Positions 45,892-58,425 of a stretch of DNA of 64,000 nucleotides are shown in pieces. The position numbers and the translations under genes were made by a program. Source of the DNA: Rehmannia glutinosa (Eukaryota; Streptophyta; Magnoliopsida; Lamiales; Orobanchaceae); assembly GCA_016081115.2 (NCBI GenBank), contig JABTTQ020003424.1:496001-560000 (forward strand), in the 5' to 3' direction. Below the pieces are notes generated by a model, which was not told the DNA's origin, did no database searches, and saw only the letters and a program-made list of their open reading frames with translations. How positions within the stretch are numbered: position 1 is the stretch's first letter; every line of letters begins with the position of its first letter.

Positions 45892-47339
45892 TGTTCACTT
45901 GGTTTTATACCATTGATTTGGGCTTCCTAGACTTGAGTTTTGTGTTGTTTTTGAGTATTTTAAGTCATTTTTGTTATATCTCATAGGTTAGGCATTAATT
46001 CCCATTATTTCGAGTCATTTGAGTGGTGAAGCCATGTTGAGGGCCAATTATATTAAGTCTAGAGTCATTGTAATGAGTCGTGTATCAAAAGAAGCAAGGA
46101 TGATCAAACAACGAGAGATTGATTTGAAGAAATGCCCAAACGCGTATGAAATTTTCATCACTGGCAGAGTTTCGTATTTTGGCCATAACTCTCTCTACAA
46201 AATTGATATTGAGCTGATTCAAGTGGCTATAGAAAGCTAAGAGATAGGGCTACAACTTTGATGAAGGGCGCAAAGTCAAATTCAGACATTTTCTGGGGGC
46301 GCTGCAGCTCCCAAGTCCGGGCGTTGCAGCGCCCGACACAGAAATTTGGCAGTGCCATTTTACGTTTAGTATTTGCATTTCCGTGGGCGGACAAAACAAT
46401 ACAACTCCGATTTTTGGATCTAAAAAGGGGGTATTATAAATAGATACATTAGAGGCTTGAACTAGGGCATGGAGGACACTTGGGGATGAAAACCAACACC
46501 ACCAAGACACAAGGAAAGAGTTGGGGAAGAAGATTGAAGACATTTATCATCTAGAAATAGATAAGATTCTTCTTTAATCTCTTTAATTCCTTCTTTGTTG
46601 TTTCTTGTATATCATTTGAGATGCATTCTCATTTGATTATGGGTATTTGTATTTTCATCATGAGCTAAACTTTATAATTCTAGAGGGATGATGTAATCTA
46701 TGTTTGAACTTATGTTTTGATATTGTGGTTTGTCAATCTAGATTTTCCAATCTATTTGTGCTATTTGGATCTATTGCTTCTAAATTACTTGATCAATAAT
46801 TTAGATTGTTTGGTGTATTTGATTTGACACTTGAGAGAGGTAATTAAATACATGACCTTGGAATAGCATAACCTTGGATTTCATAGAATTGAGAGATTTG
46901 TGAATCCTTTGAAGTCATTTATCAAGATTCATAGCTTTTATTGAGATTTTAATTGGTGATTTTTATAGAGATATTGATTTCCCAATTGAATCTAAAATCA
47001 TTGGCACTTGAGAAAGGGAATGATTATTGTAGAAATCTTGACTTATAAATTGATAATTGATGATTGATAAACCATATTGACAACATAAGGGAAAACTAGA
47101 TTCATCACACCTCTAGAATTCATTCTCCCATAGATTTAGATGTTTATATTTTGATTAGTTATATCTAGTTATTTTTATTTATAAATTGCGATATCCACCT
47201 ATTATTGATCTGTCAAATATAGCATAGGTAATTTATACTTGGTACTTATACACGCATTCCCTGTGGATACGACAACCCTACTCTTATCACTATATTAAAA
47301 CTTGACACCGTAGACTTGCGGTTAGAAAAATATCTAACA
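45892..47339 (+). repeat. Gypsy LTR 2
   Basis: 1448 bp, near-identical to LTR 1 outside the GC-rich section (about 46296-46390). The primer site after it is corrupted in the middle (GGCGCCGTT, then CTAAACGGG). Confidence 0.9.
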
Positions 47340-47476
47340 AGTTTTTGGCGCCGTTCTAAACGGGAATGTGTTTTGTATGATATCAAGGTTGATTGCCTAG
47401 TTGTAATTTGACTATTTTTTTTCTTGTTTTAATTTTGTGTAATTTTTAGGCACATCGTTGGATGGAATTATAATGT

Positions 47477-48389
47477 ATGCATATACGTACAACCGATGAT
47501 CTTGGGATTTTTGGAAGTCAAAGTGTGAACAATTTTGTTCCTTATTATCCACCTCAAGAAAATGTATGGGCTCAAAATATTGCAAATCATGAAACCTTTC
47601 ATCAACCACAAGAACAATTGTCTAGCTTGGAAAAAACACTTTATCAATTTCTAGACGATTGTGAGGCAAGGAGACGACAAGATGAGATAAAACATCGGTC
47701 CGAGTTGGAAGAAAATCTTGCTGAGTTTATCGAAAAGTGTAAGATAAGAAATCGAGAAAGTGATGATAGATTACTACAAACCGAGGCAAGCATTCAACAA
47801 ATTGAGATTACATGTCAAAATATGTCAAAGTTACTCCAACAAATGATTGATCAACTTAATAATGAAGAGTCGTCATCATTCTTGGGACCTGGTGAAATAG
47901 AAAATCATGAACATGAATTGCCCATTATGAAAAAGGTGGACATCCTTCAAAATTTGGAGAGACTTTTGAAGAGTGCAATCCGATCTTACAAGAGGAGGAG
48001 CCACATCAAATTAACTCGGGAGTATCTCTATCTCTCACTCAATTGAAAATCCTCATATTGACAAAAATATGTGCACTCTAGATGTAAGTTTCAATACAAA
48101 TGTATCAAATTTTAAGAAGCATACACTTGAAGGAACAATGTTTGAAAATGGTGATCAATTAACATGTTCTACAGATTTTATGATATTTAATGTGAGTAAA
48201 GATAGAAATATCTTTACTATGATTGATAAACCATTTTTCATCATTAGGAACACATTTTTTGATTTCCAAAAGACCATCAATATTGTGATCCTTAATCATC
48301 CACGTCTTTCATACACTGAAGGATCGCCTATATTGTTGGAAAATACAAAGGCGTGGCATGACCGACACTTATTTTTGGATCCCGGTTGA
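47477..48389 (+). pseudogene. Gag-like coiled-coil ORF, unit 2
   Basis: The longest frame of the three (47477-48046, 189 codons) keeps the N-terminal and coiled-coil parts intact through LLQTEASIQQIEI. A lost base near 47960 (GGAGAG for GGAGGAG) shifts it, and the C-terminal part continues in another frame at 48069-48389. Otherwise it matches units 1 and 3. Confidence 0.6.
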
Positions 48390-50184
48390 GTAAAACATAA
48401 GTCGGCTAAAGACTTTAAATTTAGCGCTTCTTGGGAGGCAACCCAAGCTCATTTTACTTGCTTTCATAGTTAGATTAGTTAGAATGTTTGTGTTTTATTA
48501 GTAGTAGTTATGACATTTCACCCTTATCCCTCTTGCATGCTCATTACGCGATTCTTGTGAAATTATGAGCAAAAGGTGATTATTGTGATAGAATTTGGAT
48601 TGGTATTGAATTTCGGGTATAAATGGTTATATAAATTACCTCCACATCCTTATTTTCTATCTATGCCCACCATGTATTTGATAAAATGCCTCAATGAGAA
48701 ATTTAACACTTTTGCATACCCTTCTTGGTTTATTGTTGGGAGTTCACATATTGATTACAATTATATGACATTAATGTCTCTCCCATGGTCTTCGTATGAT
48801 ATTGTGGTATTTTATCCCATTACTTGTTTCACGTGTTTGGTTTTGTTTTGAGTTGGTATTGTGCCTCCTAAATCATAAAAAGGCAAAGAAAAGCCATCGC
48901 CCTACAGAGTGCTACCAATTGGCCCCTGTTGCTTCTCTTTCACCCCACGATTCCGACGATGAGTTTCACCTCTTCCATTGAGGACAATGGTTATATTAAG
49001 TTTGGGGAGTGGTAATACCTTTTTCGGTTTGTGATCCAACTTTCTTCGTGTTTTTTTATTTGTTTCTTGCATATTTGCTTTGAGTTGAGTCGAGTCAAGT
49101 CGTTTGTAAAGCTGTGAAATTGCTTGACTAAGTGAATTTGTCGAATATGAGTTGACGGTCAAGAGAGCATGTGTTAAAAGCGTGATTTAATCTTCTTTCC
49201 ATTAATTCCATCTATGTGCTTAACTCTGTTGATTTATTTGGGGATGATTTATGCAATTGAGTGGTTACTTTATGATTCCACCGGATGCTAGAACTTGTCT
49301 AATCACTAGTCGAGGCGAAATCCTAGGTGAAGTAACATTAAGGAAGTGATTTAGGCCATCTTTGAACAAGCCAGAGCCTAGAATGCCTACCTTTGTATTA
49401 TATTTTTCCTAGTGTCCCCTTTTGAGCCTTATAAACCCGTTTCTTTGGCAACCAATCTAATACCCAGAGCCTAAATGTTAATATCCTAATTACCCATCAA
49501 TCATACACACAAAGTATAGAAAAAAATATTGGAAGTTGAGGAGGGTATGATGAGAAGGGTGTGTATTTAATTGAATGAAGTTGCCCGAGAAAAGAAAATA
49601 TGGAACCCCATGTACGCAAAAGAATAAGTTTGGGGGTTCCAGAAAAAAAAATATGTGTAAAAACAAAATTGAGAAAAATCATCGGGATTGAAGGTTCATA
49701 AACATTGGGGATGTCAAAAAGTGAAGGGTAGTAGCTTATTGATAATTCGAAGTGTTAATTGTGTGTTTGGGTGATTTGAGCCACTTAATCCCATATTTTC
49801 CTACCTTACCCTAAGCCCACAATACAAGCTTTAAAAGTCCTATTGATCCTTGTGTTGCATTAGCCTACATTAGTGGAGATTAGTGTGAAAGACAAGCCTA
49901 TGGAGTCCGGTAAGCATCTCATCTCTATATTCAAAAAGTGGATCATTTTTTAAAAACACTTGATTGCGTGAATCTATTTGAATAATGTAAACGGAGTTGG
50001 CATGTACATTCCATACTTTTGATCACAATGTTAAAACACATGCTTGATTGATAGTGAAATGAGTATGAGACAAATGATATTGGTTGTGAAGTTTTGCAGT
50101 TTATTTGTATTGTTGTGTCTTGTATTTTTCATTTTAGAGTTGTAATTGCTTGAGGACAAGCAATATTCTAAGTTGGGGGGTATT

Positions 50185-51624
50185 TGTTCACTTGGTTTTA
50201 TACCATTGATTTGGGCTTCCTAGACTTGAGTTTTGTGTTGTTTTTGAGTATTTTAAGTCATTTTTGTTATATCTCATAGGTTAGGCATTAATTCCCATTA
50301 TTTCGAGTCATTTGAGTGGTGAAGCCATGTTGAGGGCCAATTATATTAAGTCTAGAGTCATTGTAATGAGTCGTGTATCAAAAGAAGCAAGGATGATCAA
50401 ACAACGAGAGATTGATTTGAAGAAATGCCCAAACGCGTATGAAATTTTCATCACTGGCAGAGTTTCGTATTTTGGCCATAACTCTCTCTACAAAATTGAT
50501 ATTGAGCTGATTCAAGTGGCTATAGAAAGCTAAGAGATAGGGCTACAACTTTGATGAAGGGCGCAAAGTCAAATTCAGACATTTTCTGGGGGCGCTGCAG
50601 CTCCCAAGTCGGCGTTGCGCCCGACACTAAATTTGGCGAGTGCCATTTTACGTTTAGCGACTGAAGCGCCGGTGGGGACAAAACAATACAACTCCGATTT
50701 TTGGATCTAAAAAGGGGTATTATAAATAGATACATTAGAGGCTTGAACTAGGGCATGGAGGACACTTGGGGATGAAAACCAACACCACCAAGACACAAGG
50801 AAAGAGTTGGGAAGAAGATTGAAGACATTTATCATCTAGAAATAGATAAGATTCTTCTTTAATCTCTTTAATTCCTTCTTTGTTGTTTCTTGTATATCAT
50901 TTGAGATGCATTCTCATTTGATTATGGGTATTTGTATTTTCATCATGAGCTAAACTTTATAATTCTAGAGGGATGATGTAATCTATGTTTGAACTTATGT
51001 TTTGATATTGTGGTTTGTCAATCTAGATTTTCCAATCTATTTGTGCTATTTGGATCTATTGCTTCTAAATTACTTGATCAATAATTTAGATTGTTTGGTG
51101 TATTTGATTTGACACTTGAGAGAGGTAATTAAATACATGACCTTGGAATAGCATAACCTTGGATTTCATAGAATTGAGAGATTTGTGAATCCTTTGAAGT
51201 CATTTATCAAGATTCATAGCTTTTATTGAGATTTTAATTGGTGATTTTTATAGAGATATTGATTTCCCAATTGAATCTAAAATCATTGGCACTTGAGAAA
51301 GGGAATGATTATTGTAGAAATCTTGACTTATAAATTGATAATTGATGATTGATAAACCATATTGACAACATAAGGGAAAACTAGATTCATCACACCTCTA
51401 GAATTCATTCTCCCATAGATTTAGATGTTTATATTTTGATTAGTTATATCTAGTTATTTTTATTTATAAATTGCGATATCCACCTATTATTGATCTGTCA
51501 AATATAGCATAGGTAATTTATACTTGGTACTTATACACGCATTCCCTGTGGATACGACAACCCTACTCATATCACTATATTAAAACTTGACACCGTAGAC
51601 TTGCGGTTAGAAAAATATCTAACA
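50185..51624 (+). repeat. Gypsy LTR 3
   Basis: 1440 bp, near-identical to LTRs 1 and 2. It is followed by an intact primer site TTGGCGCCGTTGCCGGGGA (51631-51649). Confidence 0.9.
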
Positions 51625-51762
51625 AGTTTTTTGGCGCCGTTGCCGGGGAATGTGTTTTGTATGATATCAAGGTTGATTGCCTAGTTGTAATTTGACTATT
51701 TTTTTTCTTGTTTTAATTTTGTGTAATTTTTTTAGGCACATCGTTGGATGGAATTATAATGT

Positions 51763-52612
51763 ATGCATATACGTACAACCGATGATCTTCTTCGGGATTT
51801 TGGAAGTCAAAGTGTGAACAATTTTGTTCCTTATTATCCACCTCAAGAAAATGTATGGGCTCAAAATATTGCAAATCATGAAACCTTTCATCAACCACAA
51901 GAACAATTGTCTAGCTTGGAAAAAACACTTTATCAATTTCTAGAGGCGATTGTGAGGCAAGAAAGGCGACAAGATGAGATAAAACATCGGTCCGAGTTGG
52001 AAGAAAATCTTCTTGAGTTTATCGAAAAGTGTAAGATAAGAAATCGAAAGTGATGATAGATTACTACAAACCGAGGCAAGCATTCAACAAATTGAGATTA
52101 CATGTCAAAATATGTCAAAGTTACTCCAACAAATGATTGATCAACTTAATAATGAAGAGTCGTCATCATTCTTGGGACCTGGTGAAATAGAAAATCATGA
52201 ACATGAATTGCCCATTATGAAAAAGGTGGACATCCTTCAAAATTTGGAGGAGACTTTTGAAGAGTGCAATCCGATCTTACAAGAGGAGGAGCCACATCAA
52301 ATTAACTCAGGGAGTATCTCTATCTCTCACTCAATTGAAAATCCTCATATTGACAAAAATATGTGCACTCTAGATGTAAGCTTCAATACAAATGTATCAA
52401 CTTTTAAGAAGCATACACTTGAAGGAACAATGTTTGAAAATGGTGATCAATTAACATGTTCTACAGATTTTATGATATTTAATGTGAGTAAAGATAGAAA
52501 TATCTTTACTATGATTGATAAACCATTTTTCATCATTAGGAACACATTTTTTGATTTCCAAAAGACCATCAATATTGTGATCCTTAATCATCCACGTCTT
52601 TCTAAATCTTGA
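51763..52612 (+). pseudogene. Gag-like coiled-coil ORF, unit 3 (truncated)
   Basis: Frames 51763-52053 and 52112-52612 match units 1 and 2 up to NIVILNHPRLS. There the sequence jumps directly into the middle of an LTR (junction about 52602), removing the rest of the interior and most of the last LTR. Confidence 0.6.
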
Positions 52613-52910
52613 CTTATAAATTGATAATTGATGATTGATAAACCATATTGACAACATAAGGGAAAACTAGATTCATCACATCTCTAGAATTCATTCTCCC
52701 ATAGATTTAGATGTTTATATTTTGATTAGTTATATCTAGTTATTTTTATTTATAAATTGCGATATCCACCTATTATTGATCTGTCAAATATAGCATAGGT
52801 AATTTATACTTGGTACTTATACACGCATTCCCTGTGGATACGACAACCCTACTCATATCACTATATTAAAACTTGACACCGTAGACTAGCGGTTAGAAAA
52901 ATATCTAACA
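52603..52910 (+). repeat. Gypsy LTR 4, only the last 308 bp
   Basis: Starts at AAATCTTGACTTATAAATTG, which corresponds to about 1.16 kb into the full LTR, and ends ATCTAACA followed by AGATG. It is the right border of the array. Confidence 0.85.
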
Positions 52911-52915
52911 AGATG

Positions 52916-53611
52916 TCTTGTACATGATAGGCTCCTCTTGGGGACATGAATATGTCTCTGTTACACAACGCAGTTACATTTTTTTGTCAAACTTAAGGCG
53001 ACCGGTCGCGCACAAATAGACGTTTGAAAATGAGAATATAAATTTACAGGCGGCGACCGGTCGACGAGGGTTCGACCAGGTCGTCCCTTACTTCAACCGG
53101 TCGCACAACTTCAAAAAACGAAGGGCAAATGTTCTGTTTCAATTTTTGCTCCCAGTCTGGCCGCCAAGGGTCGACGGTCGATGCCACCGGTTGCCCTATA
53201 TAGGGCGCCGGTTGCCGACCATTTTCTCGCAAACATGAAGTTTTTGTTTTTCTCAATTTTCAGTCACGGGTTGCCTATACTATACGGCGACGGTTGACCT
53301 CAAAACAAAAGTGTTGTCCAATTTTATATCGAAAATAGACTTCAAGAAATACTCCGAAAAATAGTGAAAACATTTTAGACCGATCGGGAGTATTAGGACA
53401 ACATTTAGAAACATTGTTTTGGTGTAAAAATACATTAATGAGAAAATCATTAAAAGTGTTGTCCAATTTTGTCGAAAATAAAACTTGAAGTTATACTTGG
53501 AAAATATTAAAACCATTTTAAATCATTTAGGAGTATTTGGACAACCTTTAAAACCATTGTTTTGGTATAAAACAAAATCATCAAAATCATGATAAAACCA
53601 TTTATCAAACA
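52916..53611 (-). repeat. Second half of the copia 3' LTR
   Basis: Continues the LTR interrupted at 41567 (CTTGTACATGATAGGCTCCT) and ends CATTTATCAAACA. It carries several CGACCGGTCG-type motifs (around 53000-53230). The purine tract follows on the minus strand. Confidence 0.88.
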
Positions 53612-55239
53612 ATCTCCCCCTTTTTGATGATTACAAACCAAAACAATTTGACAAGGCCGATTTTGAAAACAAAACAATTTTGAGAGGCGATTTTGAAAAC
53701 AAAACAATTTTACCAGGTAAAAAGAACTATCTGTTGTGAGTGACAACATTCCATGCAATAAAAACACAAGGATGGGAGTAGAGATATTCAAACACATATA
53801 GCAAATGCTCCCTATCAACATGCACAACAAGAGTAATATAGAAGCAACTTCAACATAAGCTAAAATCTTAGCTTTTCGATATTGAGCTTAAGTATCAATA
53901 ACTTAAAAGCTCCCCATGTCAAAGATACATCATTAGAATCGTATGTAAGTCCATACTACAACCAATGGACCATGATTCATACATAACCATAATGCACCAA
54001 GTGGACTAAATATGATCCACAACTTATGGCTTTATGAAGCCATAGCTTATAACTTCTTTTCGTTAAGCTTATCTTAGCTTTTATGAGCTAATGAGCTTAT
54101 AACCTATTTCCCCCTTTGGAATCATCAAAGAGAATGTTAGCACGATAAATACATCATATATTTTTATCAAAGTGCTCAAGTAAACCGATGTATCGAGCCA
54201 TTTGAACATTGAAGCTTTTAAACCAAATAGAAGAGTCGAATCATACAACTTGTAGAAGCATATGAAAAATCATTTGATTTGCAAAAACATGATCTCTATA
54301 AATATATGAGACTTTTGAAATCGAGAGAGTCAGTCATGTAGGTGATGAATTTTTCATTGAAACGTTTTATCGAACACTTGGCGGGCGTCAAAAATAGAAA
54401 AAGTTATATATAGCCCTTGTAAATGAAATCAAGCCAAGTTTTTCATCACCAAATACAATTTAACAAATATCATTTATCAACAATCAATAAGCTCATCACA
54501 AACATATATGAATCACATCAAGAGAAATACATATAAGCCACAAACTCAGTGTTCATTGATTGAGCTAAAGATAGTGAAATTCTTACCATTCAATCGGTAA
54601 AGACGAGCAATGATGATGATAGTCGAGCTAGATAATCCCCAAAATATATAATTCATGCATCAAAACTCATTTGAAGTGAATTGTGTGTGAAATTTGCAAA
54701 GGGACGAAAAATGGCCAAAATGTGTCAAAGTGACGAATCTTTCAAGACAGAACCATTTTAATCCAAATTATAGCCTAGGGCGACCGGTCGAGGTTGAGGG
54801 CGACGGTTGCCCTCCTCAACCTTTTCAGCCCTTTATCATTAGTTTTTCCAAAATCCGAATTTTCAACCAAAAATCCGATTTTTCGCTAAGTTTTAAAAAC
54901 GTGCAAAATGCAAACGTAGACCTCATTCAATATACATTATGTCATAATCAAGCTCGAAATGAGGTAAAATACTCGTGATTAACGATCAAAAAGTCCGCGA
55001 GTTATCCTTGAGACGGAATTAAACACATCTCAAGTTTTTGTTAAAAATCACAATCCCTTAAAAAATATATCGAATATCAATATGTTTAGTTCGATTATGA
55101 CGAACCAAATTTTGAATACGAATAACCGTATAATAGATACCAAACTTGTTATCCCGAAAAAAATAAGAACGTTTTAAATCTTTGGATACAACAAGTCATA
55201 AGAAGAAGTGTCTTTCAAATATTTGAAAATTTCTTTTAA

Positions 55240-55640
55240 TAGCACTTTAATGAGATTCGTTGGGATAGTTTTTGAAGTCGAGCATATAGACATAAGGCAT
55301 ATGGAATGTCGAGTCTATAGGAATAATACAAGAAAACATACCTCGAATTTGTTTGTCGGCCGATATGCCTTTCTCAACCTTTGTCAATCTTTAGCCATAG
55401 AGGTTGAGATGGTTCTTCTTCCTTCAATGCTTAACTCCTTCAAGAGTTCTTATATAACCATCTTCTTGGCATTGAATAATTTGTAGTCCAAGCAAGAAAT
55501 TGAGCTCCCCATCATTCTCATCTCAAGCTCACCTAGTATCAACTTAGAAAAACATATCTTGCACAAATATTCATTAGTAGCACCATAAATATTATCAACA
55601 AAAATTTGCACAAGTAAACAACCTTGCCCTTTTTCAAAAC
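55240..55640 (-). pseudogene. Copia reverse transcriptase / RNase H scraps
   Basis: The minus strand shows a broken reverse transcriptase. IFVDNIYGATNEYLCK corresponds to the family's YVDD box, with Asp changed to Asn. ELEMRMMGSS follows, and more decayed pieces run down to 55240. A partial second copy of the downstream part lies at about 56450-56620. No integrase is recognised. Confidence 0.65.
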
Positions 55641-57379
55641 AAGAAGTGTAGTATCAACTTTACCTTTTGTAAAATCATTTTGCAAAAATAGCTAAGTCTA
55701 TCAATTGTACAAGGCCTTTTAAAAAAATCATTTGGCCTAAAATTTTAGACTCCGATAGACTTATATTTGAATAAAACCATTTAGAAAGTTGGATTTAACA
55801 TCCATTTGGTAAAGCTTGAAATTTTCTTTAAAACAAGAATGGGCAAGTAAAATGCAAATAGCTACTAAATGTGCTATGAGTGCAAATGTTACAACAAAAT
55901 TAATTACCTTCTTCTTGAAAATACCTTCGAGCTACTAACCTCGCCTTAGTTCGACCAATGTTGCCTTGGTCATCGAGTTTGTTCCGCAATACCCTTTTTG
56001 TCTTCTTCATCACTATCATCATAGGCCATCCAATTGATCTAAGGTGTTCATAATAGAACATTTACATTCAAATATTTTGAGGTAACAAATATTTGGAGTA
56101 CTTCATTTCTCATCTACACAACTTAACAAACTCATTACCGGCATCGCTTATATAAGCAAGAAAAAATAGTCCAAGTGTAAAAACATGCCTCAATCATCAA
56201 TCACAAAAATATCTTGCATAAGAGCATAATAGAAATAGACACTATATATATAGACCATGAAGCAATAAACACATACTATGCATTTTGAAGATCATCAAGA
56301 GTCTAATAAATCATGCAAGTTCAAATAAGCTTAAGAAAGCTACAAAAGGTCTCTTTTGAAATTTGAAAAACCGAAAGCATATAGTTGAGACCTTATTTAA
56401 AAGAAGTATTTGAACAAGAGTTGATACGGCAAATATGTGCAATCAAATATCGAATAGTGCCTTTCAAAAAATCTAAAAATCCTCTTAATGGCACTTGTAT
56501 GAAATACTATGAAAAACAAGCACATAGGCACATGGCAATACATATATCGAGTCTATAAGAGTAAGAATAACACAAGTAAACGTACCTCGATAATTTATGC
56601 CTTTCTTAACAAATAATGACGTAAATGGCCATTTGTGAAAATATGTAAATCCTACACAATTCTTAAAACATATCTAGCACAAATCATAATGATAAAAGTG
56701 TAGGCTAAGAGATATCACAAGTAAGCTCATGCCATAAAAATTCATAAAAGATGATAACACACTTTAGTCTACAAAAATGCACAAGAGTTTTAAAAACATC
56801 ATATAAGGTCTTTTTTTTCAAAAATATTTTAAAAGCACAAGTATATATTGAAGACCTTAATTAAAAAATAAATATTTGAAAACTCATTTTGCAATTAAGA
56901 CACAAATAAAAGCATGCATAATAACAAAATAAAATGCATATTTAAATAGGGAGATACGGGTTACCAATTACGCCATTTCCATGGGTTGTGTCGTTCCCAT
57001 TTTTGATGATATCTTCCTCGAGAAGTAACTTTGTTGATGATGACTTCTTTGATTGCTCCATTTCCAAGGTTTGTTGCTTTCCCATTGTTGAAAGTCTCTT
57101 CTTTGAAAATCATCTTGTTGATGATGTCTTTGCCATTTCAAGGATTGTGTTCTTCCCATTTTTGATTATACCCTCTTCTTGAAATTGGCTTTGTCGAAAA
57201 TAGTTTCTCCTTCTTTGATCAAATGAAACGGTCATTTGATGTCTTCTTGGCGGTATAAATTTTCTTCGATCATTATTTTAGCGGGTACCTAATATGACAT
57301 TGTTTTGTGGTACCCTTATGTGTTTGGGTCCTTTGGGATTAGTCTTGAGACTTTTAGGTCTCCAATAATAATTGGAGCT

Positions 57380-58404
57380 ATTTCTAGCCCGACAAGTATT
57401 TACCGTATGACCCTTTTTACCGCAATAAAAACATGTAATAATTCTAGGAGCATAATGACCAACGTCTTAGAGACTTGATTCCTTTTCATGTGATTGACAC
57501 CCTTAGGCTTATGATCAAGTTCTAGTTTGAATTATCACAACAATCAACAATATTGGTCATCTTATTGGTACTCAAGTTGGATTTAGATAAATCATTTTTC
57601 AAGCAATTTATATCCTCAACAAGAGTACTATTTTCTTTCTCAAGGTTTCTAACCTTGTCAAGAGTGGTGGTGTGAGCACATGATAGTGATTCATAGGAAG
57701 TAAATAAACTATCCTTATCATTCTTTAAAACAATAAATTCCTTTTTCAAATTCTTGTATTTAACAAGTAAGTTTTGGAATTCATCTTGTAGCTCATCATA
57801 ATCATTTTGCAAGTCACTATATTCATTTTGCAATTCATTGTCATAAGAAGTAGAGGGTTTAGAACTTACCTCGTTTTCTTCTTCGATGCCCATGAGGCAT
57901 TGTTCAACTTGTTCATCATGGGAGGTTGTAGAAGGCTTATACCATGTTGTTGAATTTGATGTTGTATCCATTTGTGAAGTAGATGCTTTTGAGTTGCTCC
58001 TTTCATTTGCATATACTTCATAGATGGCTTCTAATTTTTGCCATACTTCATGTCTTTGACCGAATACCTACAACATGATCAAATTCCAAAGTGGTAAGTG
58101 AACAATGTAAAATATTAAGAGCTTTACCATTTAAGGAGATGATTTTCTTCTCTTCATCATTGATCTTTTGAAGCCTTTTGAGGGTGTGTGGTGTATCTTT
58201 CATCGGAATGGATTCTCCATTGATGACGGTGTTCCAAATATCGAACCCGCAACCTTGTAAATAGCATTCCATTCTTTCTTTCCAAAATATAAAATTTTTG
58301 GAATCAAACCGAGGTGGCTTGGTGGTGGAGGTGCCGAAAAGTTGAGCTTCATTCGTAGCCGACGATCGTTTCTCTTCACTCGCGATGTGAAACGAGCTTG
58401 CCAA
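57380..58404 (-). pseudogene. Copia gag relic with coiled coil and zinc knuckle
   Basis: The minus strand reads, in order: 58404-58048 with PPRFDSKNFIFWKERMECYL, the start of a copia gag; 57971-57522, a Gln/Asn/Glu-rich coiled coil (ELQNEYSDLQNDYDELQ); and, in another frame near 57390-57435, an intact CFYCGKKGHTVNTC zinc knuckle (CX2CX4HX4C). The long coiled coil between capsid-like part and knuckle fits SIRE/Maximus gag. Confidence 0.8.
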
Positions 58405-58410
58405 AGAGTT

Positions 58411-58425
58411 TGGCTCGATACCACT
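58411..58425 (-). other. Primer-binding site of the minus-strand copia
   Basis: The minus strand directly after the 5' LTR reads AGTGGTATCGAGCCA, close to the initiator tRNA-Met primer site and nearly the same as that of the copia at 4989-7508. Confidence 0.75.

Larger units (their letters stand above)
41568..52910 (+). mobile_element. Gypsy-type tandem LTR array, TSD AGATG, no pol
   Basis: 11.3 kb inserted in the copia 3' LTR with a perfect AGATG duplication (41563-41567, 52911-52915). The layout is LTR, interior, LTR, interior, LTR, truncated interior, truncated LTR. LTRs start TGTTCACTTGG and end ATCTAACA. After each full LTR comes TTGGCGCCGTTGCCGGGGA, a primer site of the kind seen in Athila/Tat-type gypsy elements, and before each LTR a purine tract (AAGTTGGGGGGTATT). 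Each interior is about 2.85 kb, coding only for a coiled-coil gag-like protein. It is non-autonomous. Confidence 0.9.

Noticed and set aside
53507..53830. 107-codon minus-strand frame across the copia LTR border
   Set aside because: It runs from LTR to interior across the purine tract and has no protein family features.
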